From NCBI GenBank assembly GCA_037367355.1, contig CM074703.1:310001-374000 (forward strand): a stretch of DNA of 64,000 bases, given 5' to 3'. The position numbers and the translations under genes were made by a program. Under the pieces are notes generated by a model. That model made no database searches and had not been told where the DNA came from. It was given only the letters and a program-made list of their open reading frames with translations. Numbering within the stretch: the stretch's first letter is position 1; every line of letters starts with the position of its first letter. This document shows positions 44,113 to 55,467 of this stretch, in pieces. The stretch is from Neoscytalidium dimidiatum (lineage: Eukaryota; Ascomycota; Dothideomycetes; Botryosphaeriales; Botryosphaeriaceae).

Positions 44113-45721
44113 ATGGCACACCCGGACGATTTCGACGCCAAGTCGGCCGCTTTCATGCGCTGGCTCTCTTCTACCTCCGCCATTGTTTCCGACAAGGTCA
44201 AGCTGGAAGACCTGAGGCACCGCGCTGCTGGCAGAGGCCTGGGTACGTCCTTGTCTACGGCCTTCCTTACCCCTCTCGAGATCGCTCCACTCTCCGGCCG
44301 CCCGCATTTCTCCCACCCACCCACCCACCTACCCACACACACACTGACGCTCCACTCCTCAGTTGCCCTAACCGACATCCAGGAGGGTGAGGCGCTCTTC
44401 ACCATCCCCCGCTCCGCCGTACTCAGCGCTGCCAACTCCTCCCTTTCCACCATTCTCCCCCAAGTCTTCGACGATCTCGATCCATGGGGGTCCCTCATCG
44501 TCACTATGATCTACGAATATCTCCGCGGCGACGCTTCTCCTTGGAAGCCGTATTTCGATATTCTACCCACTCACTTCAATACTTTGATGTTCTGGTCCGA
44601 CGAGGAGCTGGTCCAACTGCAAGCCAGTGCCGTGACCCAGAAGATCGGAAAAGAATCCGCGAACGAAATGTTCACTGGGACCATCATCCCCCTTATCCGC
44701 CGTCATGCAAACGTATTCTTCCCCGATTCGATCACCGCTCAAGGGGCCAGCGACAACCATCTCTTGGCGCTGGCCCACAGGATGGGCAGTATCATCATGG
44801 CATACGCATTCGACATTGAACCCGATCCAGCCTCCAAGGAGGTCGATGAGGATGGGTATGCTTCTGATGAGGAAAATGATGCCCTTCCGAAAGGGATGGT
44901 CCCCCTTGCCGACATGCTCAACGCCGATGCCGACCGGAACAACGCTCGCCTGCATTACGGCGCCGATTCCCTGACCATGGAGGCAATCACGGAGATCAAG
45001 GTCGGCGAAGAAATTCTCAACGATTACGGTTCGCTGCCCCAGAGCGACCTATTACGGCGCTATGGCTACGTCACTTCAAATTACGAAAAATACGACGTTG
45101 TTGAGATCCCCACCGCTCTTATTGTTGAGACTTTCAAGACTGAAACCAAGGCTCCCGAAGGAGAAATTGATAAAAAGGTAAATCCAGAAAGCCTGTTTGC
45201 CAACGTTCACTCTCTCTCTCTCTTTCTCTTTCTCTTTCTCTTTTTTTTTTTTTCCTGCTCACACCCAATCTTTTCAGCTCTCTTACCTCGAGGAGCAAGA
45301 TCTTCTCGAGACGGGCTACGACATAAGCCGCATTCCCCAGGAAGACCCCGAGTCCGCCTTTAGTCCGGAGATGGGACTTTTACTAGCCATTCTGCACCTC
45401 CCGTACGACCATTTTCAGCGTATGCAGAAGAAGAACAAAATCCCGAAGCCAGACTTGACGCCACAGATGGCAGGCCTCTTACAGCAGATCGTCAACAAGC
45501 GCCTTTCCCAGTACCCCACTTCCCTCGACCAAGACAGGGCTCTGCTTGCTGCGAGTGTGAATGAAGAGAGGATGGCTATGGCCTTGGCTGTCAGGATCGG
45601 GGAGAAGGAGATCCTGGAATCTGCTGCGATGCTGATGAAGAGCGCTACATCTGGATCTGCCAAGAGGAGCTCTTCCGAAAATGAAGAACCTAGCTCATAC
45701 AAGAAAAGAAAGATATTTTGA
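44113..45721 (+). CDS. SET-domain protein lysine methyltransferase, RKM4/SETD6-like
   Basis: Probable ribosomal-protein lysine methyltransferase. Three exons (44113-44242, 44363-45177, 45278-45721) give 462 aa. The split SET domain begins with GRGLGVALTDIQEGEALFTI, formed across intron 1. It continues with the i-SET insert (MIYEYLRGDASPWKPYF) and the PLADMLNADADRNNARL core, and ends with EEILNDYGSLPQSDLLRRYGYV, where NDYG is the usual catalytic and cofactor region. A Rubis-substrate-binding-like C-terminal helical domain follows, then a basic tail KKRKIF that may be a nuclear signal. Intron 1 is 120 nt; intron 2 (100 nt) is built of CTTTCT units and a T run. Confidence 0.92.
45213..45253 (+). 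repeat. (TCTTTC)n plus T run inside an intron
   Basis: Pyrimidine array within intron 2 of the SET-domain gene. It forms an unusually long polypyrimidine tract upstream of the TTTTCAG acceptor. Confidence 0.85.
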
Positions 45722-46424
45722 GCAGGTTGCGACCATCTCGATGGTAAGAATGCAGGTGCATTTTTCTTGAAAAAAAAAAAAAGAAAGGAGGGAGGGGAAA
45801 ACCATTCGAGGCACAGCCGCACGAAAGGAAATGAGAGACCAAAGGAGCTCGGCTTGACCCGAGGACCTGAGTATCAATTGCATTCGGACATGCATTCGGG
45901 TCGACCGTAGCGATCGTCCTCAATCTCATCGAATGGGAATTGGTCTCCCTTCAAAAAAAAAAAAAAAAAAAGCCGCTAATCTACATGGTGGAAATCCCTG
46001 GTGTCCGGCTTTCCAACGATTTTGATCGAGCTCAAAAAAACACCTTTTCCTCGTGCATAACCTGCTGCACTCTCTTCAACTCGCTGGGATTTCCCATCCG
46101 TGCAACTACTATACATAAAAGTCCTGCCGTCTTACTGGTTCGAAGAGTGAGACGAAAAGGCCCTCCTCCAGTTTTCCAGAATCTGTTGATCCGAATGGTA
46201 TAACCGTCTATCGTCATCGATTGTTAGGAGAGAGATGGGTTGCGGAGATGATGGGCGAAACATGCGAAATCGCGGTGCCACTGGTGGTGCTGGTGATGAT
46301 GTTGCTACAATGAAGATTGAAGAGCATGGATGGGTGTTATGAGAAACAGGTGACATCTCGGCACGGCACTTTGGCGGGATCAGAAGGGTGGAGCGTTAGC
46401 TTGCGCCGCCGCTTCAGTCCTCCT
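45722..46424. other. convergent 3' flanks, no gene seen
   Basis: Between the SET gene (+) and EPL1 (-). A runs at 45771-45782 and 45953-45970 may come from each side's 3' region. Confidence 0.5.
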
Positions 46425-48315
46425 TCAACTGGGGCCATTCGCTACCCTCTGTGGTGTTGGCTGGCCACTTTGTCCAGGATGCTGCTGCCCTTGCGCCGCA
46501 GCCGCAGCTGCGGCAGCCATGCTCCGTCTGGCTGCTGCTTGCTGCATTGCTGCTTCTCTGGAGACAGATCTGTCCATTAAGATACGGTACTTGATGGCAG
46601 CATCAGAGTAGAAGTCGACAGGGAGGATGTCCTCCTCTTCATCACTATCCCTGTCGTACTTGAAGCGTTCTGCTACCCGATCGTCAACATTCTCATTCGC
46701 GGGTCGTTTTAACCCTCGCCGGTCTATCATAAGGCGTCCGCCACGGCCTGTCCTTCGCCGAAACGATGGCCGTCCAACGAAGGACTCTTGCGGCGGTGTC
46801 GCATAGCGGACCAGAGAGCTTGCATCAACGCGTTTGTCAGTGTCTGCAGGGTGCGGCTTATTGACCTCTGCGACCTCATCCGACGATATTGACGCCGGTG
46901 GCGTGGGCAAGTATTCCGTAATGGCGGCACGGAAGGCTGGCTGGCTCTCTTCTTCTAGAGGTGGGGTGATGGCCCTCCAGGTCACGTCGACGTAGTGTTT
47001 GTTCCACTCGCGGTGTTTTTCCTTGTTTGTCTCGATGGAGCGAGTGATCTCATCCTCCCTCTTTGCGAGCTGCTCCTCTAGAGTGATAAGGTCGTTGTCC
47101 AGAGGACGACCATCGACGCGAGAGAGCTGAGGCTTAGAAACCAAGCCAGGAACGCCACGCTGCATGGCAGTGGGATCGAGCTTGGGCCTGGGCTTTGGAG
47201 CAGGCTGTGGATATTGTCAACACTAACTTAGGAAAGGTAAGTGCAAAGGTAAGGCAAACCTTCTGGTTGATGAGGTCTTCGTCGTCGCCCTTGATACCAA
47301 GGTTACGCTTGATCTCCTTGACCTCCATCCGTTTCTCGAATATCAGTCTCTCATTGGCCAGTTGATCTCTCCGTCCATATTCTCGCTGCTTCACCAAGAA
47401 CATCAGTTCCCTTGCCTGTTCGAGTTCGTGCCTCAATTTTTTAAGCTTCTCGGTCACCTGGGCATCTCTGCCACGAGTCTTCCGAGCTTGACGGACTTCG
47501 CGTCGCCTGAAGCAGACGTACGGATCCGAGTCATCAGTCTCAAGGTTTGTTTCGAACTTCAGCGTCGGCATCAAGCTACGATTGTTGCGCTTCAGCCGCT
47601 GCTGCTTCCAGTGGTCGTAAATGTCTCGTGCGAACTTGCGCGCAGGCTCACTGATGGTTTCATCGAAGCTACTTTCGAACTCCTCGAACGGTAGCACCGG
47701 AGGGTTGTCTACGGCAGCGAACGGTTGCTTTTCTTGTGCGGTGCGCTCGAAGAAGTCGACAACCTCCTCGAACCAGTCCTCAGAGCATTGCAAGCCGGGA
47801 GACTTCTTCGCATTCATGGCTTTAAGAAATCCCTCGTCCTCACTGGTCATGCAGTACTGGGTACCTTTGCAATCCTCGACTGTCGACGAGAAGCGGATGT
47901 AAGTGGCGGGCTGCACCCACCGCTTCGGATAGAGATCGTCATACTTCAGCTTACTCACGACTGCATCTGGTGTGGGAATGTAGAGCTGTGAGACCTTGCC
48001 ACCGACGGCGGCAGCGTTGATGACGGCTTGAAGATGGTGTTCCTGAATGCATGTTGTCAGGGTACTGGGTCCTCAACCAGCGCGCGACACGTGACGAATG
48101 GAGAGTATCTGCAAGTGAAAGGTAAGTCGGGATAATCTCTGGGAGTGACTTACTATTTCTTCGCCCTTCTCTACACCTGTCTCGACCTTGGGGATGTGGC
48201 GCTGCGCCTCCTCGTCAGCGAGGCTTTCAACCTCACTTTCGCGTAAGATGGGCAGATTCTGCTTGGTCGATAACTTGCGCTGACGAAAGCGCTGGCTGGA
48301 TATCCGCTGCGTCAT
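46425..48315 (-). CDS. EPL1: Enhancer of polycomb-like protein EPL1 (NuA4 subunit)
   Basis: Scaffold of the NuA4/piccolo histone H4 and H2A acetyltransferase. It links Esa1 and Yng2 in the nucleus. Three exons (48315-48154, 48042-47260, 47204-46425) give 574 aa, typical of filamentous fungi. The EPcA domain is evident: the N-terminus RFRQRKLSTKQNLPI, YIPTPDAVVSKLKYDDLYP and YCMTSEDEGFLKAMN, then the YVCFRRREVRQARKTRGRD motif. A long basic coiled-coil-like segment follows (LRHELEQARELMFLVKQRE). The C-terminus is Ala/Gln-rich. The second intron (56 nt) uses the weak donor GTTTGC; both flanks continue in frame. Confidence 0.95.
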
Positions 48316-49959
48316 CTTGGCAGCGAGCGACGTTGATCAAGGAGATGGTGGCGTCTATTGGTGACTGCAGCCTACAGGTGTGAGGTGAGGCGTCCCATGT
48401 GATTGCAAGGAATTAGAAAAAAAAAAAAAAAGGAAAAGGTTAGAAAGCGGCGGCCTGCAAAAAGCGATGGCTCTGCAAGATTAAAGCGAGAGGATGGTGC
48501 CTGCGATGATGAGAGAGAGAGATGGGCGAGCGCAATGCGCTTGAGATAGACCCGAAGTCGATCTATTTGGCCTGACAGGTTGATTGCGGCGGTGCGGGTT
48601 GCGCTGGTGGCCCTAGGCGCGGGAGAGTTGTGTTGCAGAAGCGGACAGGAATTTTTTCGGGCGGTCGGGCACCCCCTTGCGAATCCCCCACTGCGAGCGA
48701 CGTGGAGGGAGCGTCGCGGTGGCAAGGCAACACGGTCGCGCGCACGGCGCCTCGACGCGCTGCAAAACTCGTGGCTGCACCGTCAGACGAAATTTTAGTC
48801 GCGAAAGTGAAGGTTTCCGACTTGTTTGAGGGTTTTGCGATGAGATTTGGGGCAGTTCTTGATGAAGTCGATGTGTTGGGGCGATACGGTGGTTCGCCGG
48901 TCGCAGCGCAGCGCAGTGTGTGTGAGTAGGGGGGGGCGCGGCCGCGATGGGCGACCGGGCTTAGGGTGGCAGGCGTTTGGCAAGGGAAAGGCCGCCGCGC
49001 CTCTTTCGCTCGCGTCACGTAAGCGATCCATGCCAAGACTTTTTCTTTTTTGTCTGTCGTCGCCCCCTCAACGCCAGCTCAGCTTGCTTGTTGCCCTGCT
49101 CAGCACCAACACCTTTCTAGTGCCGAATTCCACTCGACATTTTTTCATACTGACTCTGGAACACATCCAAAGCTTGCCCTTGCCATAGCGCCGCCAACTC
49201 TGTTGCACGTTGCAACCAAATACTGGCAAACAGCTTACTTGACTTGCTCTTCGCCATGTTAACCTACCTTTGTTGGCTGTCGATCCGAAACGAGATAAAT
49301 TGCACGCTTTGAGGCGGACGAGAGGAGAGCTTTTTTTTTTTAGAAAAAAAAAAGAAAAAAAGGTAATGACGGCAGCATGATGGCAAAGGGAAAAAGAAGG
49401 AATGCGTTAGACCGCTTTAAGCGCTAGGCGTGCAGAAAACGATGCGTGCAACCTTGGAAATTCTTTTTCTATGGTAAAATCCAAACAGTTGCTCTAATCA
49501 CCAAAGAGAAAATAACAAGAGGAACTTAGACACTTACGATGCCTTGCCGGTTGCCCTCGCGAAAGAGAAGTCTAGTCGCAATCCATGCCGCCGAGGGTAT
49601 AGGCGCTTGCGTTCTCAATTTCTATATTCAGATGACCTTTAAATAAGAAGCAATCCAACAAGCCACCGTCGTAGTCTCGTCGTAATCGTACCGCATCCCT
49701 ATTCTTTCTTCGGCTTTGGGATCCAACTAACCCTCTATCACTCCCAATAGAGCCATCTTTCCTGTTGAACTACCGCCGGGTGTCTTAGGCATCCCTCTGT
49801 CAGAAGGTGCGCGCCCCGCGGACCATGGGCCATGAAGCCACAGCGGTACTGATCAGCGTCGTCAACCATGATCGGGTGTCACGGCCGTTGTGCCGCGCTC
49901 GCGAGGAAAGATTCTGCAATCGTTAGATTAGTGACGCTAAGCTCACACCGAGAAACTTA
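48316..49959. other. 1.6-kb intergenic region, no gene seen
   Basis: Promoter side of EPL1 and 3' side of the AMPK beta gene. It holds an A run (48418-48432) and adjacent T and A runs that could form a hairpin (49330-49362). No coding-like frame above about 110 codons. Confidence 0.5.
49330..49362. repeat. adjacent T and A homopolymer runs (inverted repeat)
   Basis: Eleven T, then AG, then runs of A interrupted by G. The two arms are complementary. Confidence 0.7.
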
Positions 49960-51693
49960 TTATTCCCCGGTGTCACTCGTTGGCTTGTACATGATAGTCG
50001 TTAGGAACTGCTTTCTGCGTTAGTATATGCTTTGTTACACAGTGCTTCATCCAAATCATCCAAGAGAGCTTGTGCGAATAAGTGTAAATAACATGCCTTT
50101 CGTTTGTAACGAGTTGTTGCGCTTGTTGCTAACACGTTGTGCTTGATGCTGCTTGTGGCAAGGTGGTTAAGCACGGTGTGATTGGGCATGTTGAGCACAC
50201 TGCTATCGTCTTTCATGGGCATGCTGCCATTGAGGATGCTTTTGCTGAGCATGACCGGGAGAGATGGAGGCGGGGGCATGGTGTTCAGTACTGCGTTGGC
50301 TCGAGCGAATCTGCTCGACTCCTCTTCGGCGTCTAGGTCGGCCAAATACTGCGGGATGACGCTGTGATACTGCTTTGGGGGTGCCGGTGCTACGGGGGCC
50401 GGATTGCTGGTCGCCGCGGCCGGTGTTCCGGAAGCAGACGGATTGTTCTGCGAAATTTGTTGGATGTCAGGTGAAGGGGGCAAGATTTGAGGTGGGTAGA
50501 CACCAGCAGGAGCACGCATTTCTGGCTTCTCCTCCTCCAGACGCTGCTGCCCGGGAATGTCTACGGGTGCGGTTGGCTGAGGCTGCTGTGCTTGCGGGAT
50601 ATCATCCGGGGAGACTTCCAGGTAGTTGACGAGGATGTTAGTGAAGTCGACAGCGGTGGGCAGCTCGGGCGAGAGCTGCATCTCATTGTCGACGAGGAAT
50701 TTGAGATGGTGCGTGCCGGGCTGCAGGTGGATGGTCGCCGAGAAGGCGTCCTTATGTTTGCTCGGTCCACTATAGGCCTAGTTAGGTGCTTGGTGTAACT
50801 CGGTCTTCAAATCAATGCACTTGGCAGCGTGGGGTGAGACAATAGGCAGAACCGGGGCCTACGCCGCAGTGACACCAGGAGCATTGAGATGCTCGCACTT
50901 ACTTCTTATGCAGCCGAAATTTCTTATTCCATCCAGCAAATGTGCCAGTGACGTAGACCTTCTCGCCGGGCCCCAGCCACTCGATGACGGTGGGCACGGC
51001 GGGACGCAGGCCGCCCTCGGTGTCGAAGCTGTCGTCTGCCGCGTCGTCTTCGTCGGCGGTGGTGCTGCTCAGGACGGAGGTGCGACGAGGTAGCACGCCA
51101 TCTATGCTCTCGGGGTCGATTGGCGTGGTCAGGTCCGCGGGCGAGATGATGGGGGAGCCGGGAGTGTGCACCTCCTCCTCAATGGGCAGCGGCAGCCGCG
51201 GCGGACGCGTGAAGGCCGCAGCCTGCATGTGGTAGGCATCGGACTGCGACGAGGCCTCAGCAGCATCGGGAGGCGACGACGAGGGCGGGCGCGCAGCGGG
51301 CTGGGGCACGTCGACGGGCTGGCTGAGCGGGGAAGGCTCGGGAGGCACAGGCGAAGGCTCGCGCTGGTCCTTCTCATGGCTCTGGCCGCTGCCCATCCTC
51401 TCGAGCTGGGCGATGTCGTGGGGTTTGAGCGTCGGCGTGGCTACCGAGTGGGCGCGGCCGCGCGAGTTGGGGCGGATCGGCCTGGCGGCGGTCGAGTGTG
51501 CAGTCGCGCTCTCCAGGCTCGCGGACGGCGGGGCAGCGCTGGCTTTGGCGTTGGAGAGGGCCTGGATGGACTCGCGGCGGCGAGGTTCTCTGCGCACATT
51601 GTTCACCGCTTGGCTGCTTATCGGCGAGGTCGCGTGCTGCGGGCCCTGGGGCGAGCTGGTGCTCTGGCGGGACGACGAGGGGTTGTTGCCCAT
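49960..51693 (-). CDS. SNF1/AMPK beta subunit (SIP2/GAL83 type)
   Basis: Scaffold and glycogen-binding subunit of the SNF1 kinase complex, which controls carbon derepression. Three exons (51693-50903, 50769-50097, 50007-49960) give 503 aa. MGNNPSSS at the N-terminus fits N-myristoylation at Gly2. A long Ser/Pro-rich region is followed by the CBM48-like domain (VYVTGTFAGWNKKFRLHKN, then LKFLVDNEMQLS) across intron 1. The C-terminal ASC domain has VLNHLATSSIKHNVLATSAT and YKRK. Intron 2 (89 nt) begins with GC (AAG|GCATGT) and ends GCAG; splicing it restores the conserved ending TTIMYKPT. If it is retained, the frame stays open but ends in an unrelated tail at 50001. Confidence 0.93.
50008..50096 (-). 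other. GC-AG intron of the AMPK beta gene
   Basis: Donor AAG|GCATGT instead of GT; acceptor GCAG. Removing it joins YKRK to FLTTIMYKPT, the expected end of the family, which is strong evidence that it is spliced. Confidence 0.85.
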
Positions 51694-52187
51694 GGCTCAC
51701 GCTCACGCTTTGTCTCGCGGCGCGCGGTCAGTGGCCGGGCGGGCTCTGCTGGAGCGTGTCCGATCCGGGTCTGCTATGGCGGTGCGGCGGCGCGCTTGGG
51801 GCCTCGGACATGGACCTGGGACCTGGGCGGGCAAAGGATGTACGTGCGGTGCGGCAGTGGGCGAGTTGCGGAGGGCCAGGGCTTCATAGCGGGTCTTCCT
51901 TGCCGTCTGCCCCAGGAGGAGCAGCGCCGCCGTCTGCCGATCCAGCTCCAGGCAATCAGCATCACCGTCCGGCCTCCACCCCCGTTCCGAAGGTGCCTTG
52001 ACGATGTGACCCGCGTGAGGGACGCTCACGTCGGCTAGCTGCTCTGAGGTCATCTGCATCTTGCTCCCTTGCCCGCGCGCGCCCGCTTGACACCTGACCA
52101 CCCACGGTCCACCACCGCGCTCATTGATCCAACCGCGCGCCAGATACACACCTGCCCAAGCCCAAGCCGAAGCCTGGGCCCGGCACC
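51694..52187. promoter_or_regulatory. 494-bp divergent promoter, AMPK beta / small membrane protein
   Basis: GC-rich stretch between two divergent start codons. The open frames across it continue from the opposite strand of the AMPK beta gene. Confidence 0.5.
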
Positions 52188-52741
52188 ATGAACGAGCACG
52201 TCGCCCTGCTGCTGACGGCCCCGTACTACCTCCTCTTCTTGCCCGTCTACGCCGTCCTTCGTTGCCTTGCCCTCGTCCTGTCGCCTCTCTACTACGCTCT
52301 CCAATTCGTCTTGCTGCCTTTCATCTACCTCGCGCACTTCGTTTGGCGCGTCGTCGTCTTCCCAGTCGCAATTCTCGCGAAGCTTGAGGTACGCTTGTGG
52401 TTTCGGGCATGCTCTCTCCCAACAGCCCCTTCTAATCGCACCGCCAGACTCTTTATGTCTATCTTGGCGTTGCTGGCATCGTCGGCATCTTCGCCGGCGG
52501 CGTTCTCTACTTTAGCTTCAGCATCCTAAAATCTGCTTTCAACCTGGACTCGTACGATGAGATCTCCGGCGCTACAGTGGCGGAATACAGAGCCGCTCGA
52601 CGCAGGAAAAAGGCTAGCGAGGGGCTGCTTGAGGCTGCCTTTCTGATGGACAGCTCAGGCCGTTTACACGATCCTCGGGTACTGAAGCAGCGAGATATTT
52701 TGGCCCAGACAATCTTAGAGGAAGACGATTCCGACTACTAA
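52188..52741 (+). CDS. small conserved-looking membrane protein, 164 aa
   Basis: Two exons (52188-52388 and 52448-52741) with a 59-nt GTACGC...CCAG intron. I recognise no named family. Residues about 5-62 are almost wholly hydrophobic, with Pro and Tyr at regular intervals (LLLTAPYYLLFLPVYAVL), forming two hairpin-like segments. A third segment in exon 2 (YLGVAGIVGIFAGGVLYF) follows. The last 65 residues are polar: a basic stretch RAARRRKKASEG, then an acidic end EEDDSDY. The layout resembles ER or lipid-droplet hairpin proteins (LDO/promethin group), but that is shape only, not shown homology. Confidence 0.8.
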
Positions 52742-53593
52742 TTTCAGAGATGATGGTGCTCTGTAGGAATTCACAGCCTCACGTTAGTATAAGCTACACA
52801 CCGACAACGTGCTTCCAGAGGGCGTCAGCCCTACAGAACACAATGCTCAACAGGCGGTTTCAATTACGCACGAGTTCGGTGCACAACCCAGCGATAGATC
52901 TACTGCATGGCCGAAGCCATGCCAATTTGGAGGAGAAATATCATCTAGTGCGCGAGGTCGATCTACTTCTGATGGTGGTGCTTAACACCCTTATTGGACA
53001 TGTGGGGATGGTAGTTTCTGATCACCAACTACACTATCATGCTATTTCCACGGTGGCACTCCGAAAGTTGACGGACCAGAGCGAACGCCTCGCACTTGAA
53101 TAGCAGCATTCTCCTTGCCGTAGAAGCTGATAATCTATGCAAATGAGCCGGCTTTGCTCCCTTGGAGCTCCCTTTTTTCAATATTCCCTTGATGCGATGC
53201 GACGCGTGACTGAAAATTGCTTTGGAGGGAGAAAGTGAACCCGCTCTGTGCGAGCAGGTCAACTATCGCGGGAGAATATGTTCGTGACCAAGTGAGGCCT
53301 GTGGGCATGTTTGAAGCTACCTTATACTAGAGAGCACGTCTGTGTCCGGTGATTTGCCAATTAGAGATCGTGATTGAGTCAGCGGCAGGGGCGGCTCTCT
53401 TGGCGAGGTCAGTGCTGACTGGGGTCTGTGGCAAACTCGCTCGTGACTTCGACGTTCGACATCTTCCAACTCCCAACCTTGTGCCCTCCTACACCAACCC
53501 TTCACTCACGCTCCGTCACCACGTCGCATAGCGGAACTACCAGTGCTACTACATCAGCCACACGTCCGTTGCTGCCATAACTATCGACCAAAC
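52742..53593. other. intergenic, no gene seen
   Basis: 3' flank of the small membrane protein gene and promoter of the KIN17-like gene. A TGAGTCA heptamer (GCN4/CPC1-type) is at 53375-53381, about 215 bp upstream of the KIN17 ATG. Confidence 0.5.
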
Positions 53594-54580
53594 ATGGGAC
53601 GCGCTGAGGTTGGCTCCACAAAATGGCAAGCCAACAAGATGAAGGCCAAAGGCCTTCAGCGCCTTCGATGGTTCTGTCAGCCCTGCCAACGCCAGATGAG
53701 GGATGAGAACGGTTTCAAGTGCCACGTCGCGTCTGAGAGCCACGTGCGACAAATGCAAATAATCGGCGAGGACCCGAGGAAGGCAATTAATGAATACACC
53801 CAAATGTTCACCCAGGACTTCCTCAAGCTCCTCCGGACTGCCCATGGTGAGAAAAAGATCAACCTCAACCAGTTCTACCAGGAGTACATCAAGGACAAGC
53901 AGCATATACATATGAACGCCACCAGATTCGCCTCGCTCACGGAATTTGGTACTTATCTCGGCCGGGAGGGCATTTGCCGCGTATCTGAGGATGAGAAAGG
54001 AAACGGGTTGTGCATATCGTGGATCGACAACAGCCCGGAAGCTTTACGTCGCCAGGAGGCCATCCGGAAGAAGGAGCGTCAGGAGAAGGGCGATGAAGAG
54101 CGGGAGCTGCGCATGATCCAGGAACAAGTGGAGAAAGCGCGTGCAGAGGCCAAAGAGGATGCTATTCGGCGCGATGAAGAGACACAGCTCCAGAGGAAGG
54201 AGGGTGAGAAAATTCAGCTAAACTTGAAGCCTACAACCGCAAAATCCTCAAGCTCGCCACACTCCTCTAGACCATCCCCGCCACCCGCGGCGGAATCACA
54301 GCCTGAAGCCGGTAAAGGGACCGAAGCAGACGCCGAGGCAGACAGTACCGCCCGGGCAGTGCCAGCCAAGCCCACATTCAACCTGGGCATGGGCAGCGGC
54401 AAACCCAAGAACGTCTTCTCGTCGAAGAGCAATCCTCTCGCCAGCAAAAAAGTCGTTGTGAAAGAGCAGCCGAAGAAAATGAGCGAGGCGGAGCGGATCA
54501 TGAAGGAAGAACTGGAGCGCAAGCGTCTACGCGAGAGCGGAGGGCCCAACGGTGGAGCAAAGCGTCAGCGAGTAGCATGA
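53594..54580 (+). CDS. KIN17-like DNA/RNA-binding protein
   Basis: Nuclear protein linked in other organisms to DNA replication/repair and pre-mRNA processing. A single exon gives 328 aa, starting MGRAEVGSTKWQANKMKAKGL. A C2H2-type zinc finger (C28, C31, H44, H50) is followed by the KIN17 winged-helix domain (YTQMFTQDFLKLLR, then LNQFYQEYIKDKQHIHMNAT, FGTYLGREGICRV and GLCISWID). The middle is a charged coiled coil. The C-terminus is Ser/Pro/Ala-rich and ends with a basic KRQRVA. It is shorter than animal KIN17 and shows no KOW-type C-terminal domain, as in other fungi. An in-frame ATG upstream at 53543 is possible but lies in leader-like sequence. Confidence 0.93.
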   Translation: MGRAEVGSTKWQANKMKAKGLQRLRWFCQPCQRQMRDENGFKCHVASESHVRQMQIIGEDPRKAINEYTQMFTQDFLKLLRTAHGEKKINLNQFYQEYIKDKQHIHMNATRFASLTEFGTYLGREGICRVSEDEKGNGLCISWIDNSPEALRRQEAIRKKERQEKGDEERELRMIQEQVEKARAEAKEDAIRRDEETQLQRKEGEKIQLNLKPTTAKSSSSPHSSRPSPPPAAESQPEAGKGTEADAEADSTARAVPAKPTFNLGMGSGKPKNVFSSKSNPLASKKVVVKEQPKKMSEAERIMKEELERKRLRESGGPNGGAKRQRVA

Positions 54581-55467
54581 GCTGATGACTATCGTGACTA
54601 TCGTAACCCCTGAGCATTTTCCTTTGCTTGACTTAGCGCGGCGTTCTGGAGATCGTATCGTCAGGTAGATGATACTTTCGATGGGTCAGGTTATTGGCGA
54701 GGCGGTAGCGTGCGGCGTTTTTTCAAAGTTAGAGCACATAGCACAATGAACTGTGTCTGGGACGGCACACCCCACGCGAAATACGACGAAAGGCGCCGCC
54801 TCTCTGCACCGCGAACAGCAGCATAGCCCTGGAACGGGCCGTTTGCCGACAAGTTGGTGTCGCAAATGACACTTTGCACCTCGCAAGACGGGGCGAGTAC
54901 GGATACGCGTATTTTGCCGTGCGAGCGAGTGAAAAGCGATGGCGTCTCGTAGCGGCCGCGTCACCGTTACCTCGCAGCCGCCAATCACTCGGCCACGCAT
55001 GAATCACGACCGGCGATCGGGGGGGAGCAGAGGGTGCATACAGCACAAGCTGGAGTGGCCAGCAACAGGCAAGGCGGGCGCGCACCGCTGTAGCGGGCTG
55101 CGTCACAGAGGAAGGGTCTTACAGGGCAATGCTCTGGGGGCCAAAGGCTCCGCCTGAGCTAAGCCCCGGCGCCGCTGCACTAGACCCGCAAGCGCGCCTA
55201 ATCTCGGTTCTGCCAGGCGTTGGCCCAGATATGCGCTGCTCCAGCGTGCACCGCCGCCCTCCTTGGCCAGTTCGTTCTCCTCTTCAACGTCCTTGCCGCC
55301 GGCTGTTCTCTCCTTCTCCAGTCCTTCACCGCGCTCCCGCCCATGGCTTGACCTTTCGGTTGGCCTCTTAATCGCCCGTCGCGCCCGCCCTGGTCCGTCG
55401 TCCACCTGCAACCTCTATTGCCCCGTACGGCACTTTAATTCCACCCACACTCCACACCGCTGTCAAC
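54581..55467. other. intergenic, no gene seen
   Basis: 3' flank of the KIN17-like gene and promoter of the GT32 gene. The open frames are Arg/Pro-rich and lack motifs. The last 150 bp are pyrimidine-rich leader. Confidence 0.5.

Noticed and set aside
49330..49362. Rho-independent-type terminator (T run and A run)
   Set aside because: Bacterial terminator logic does not apply in a fungal nucleus. Kept only as a homopolymer repeat.
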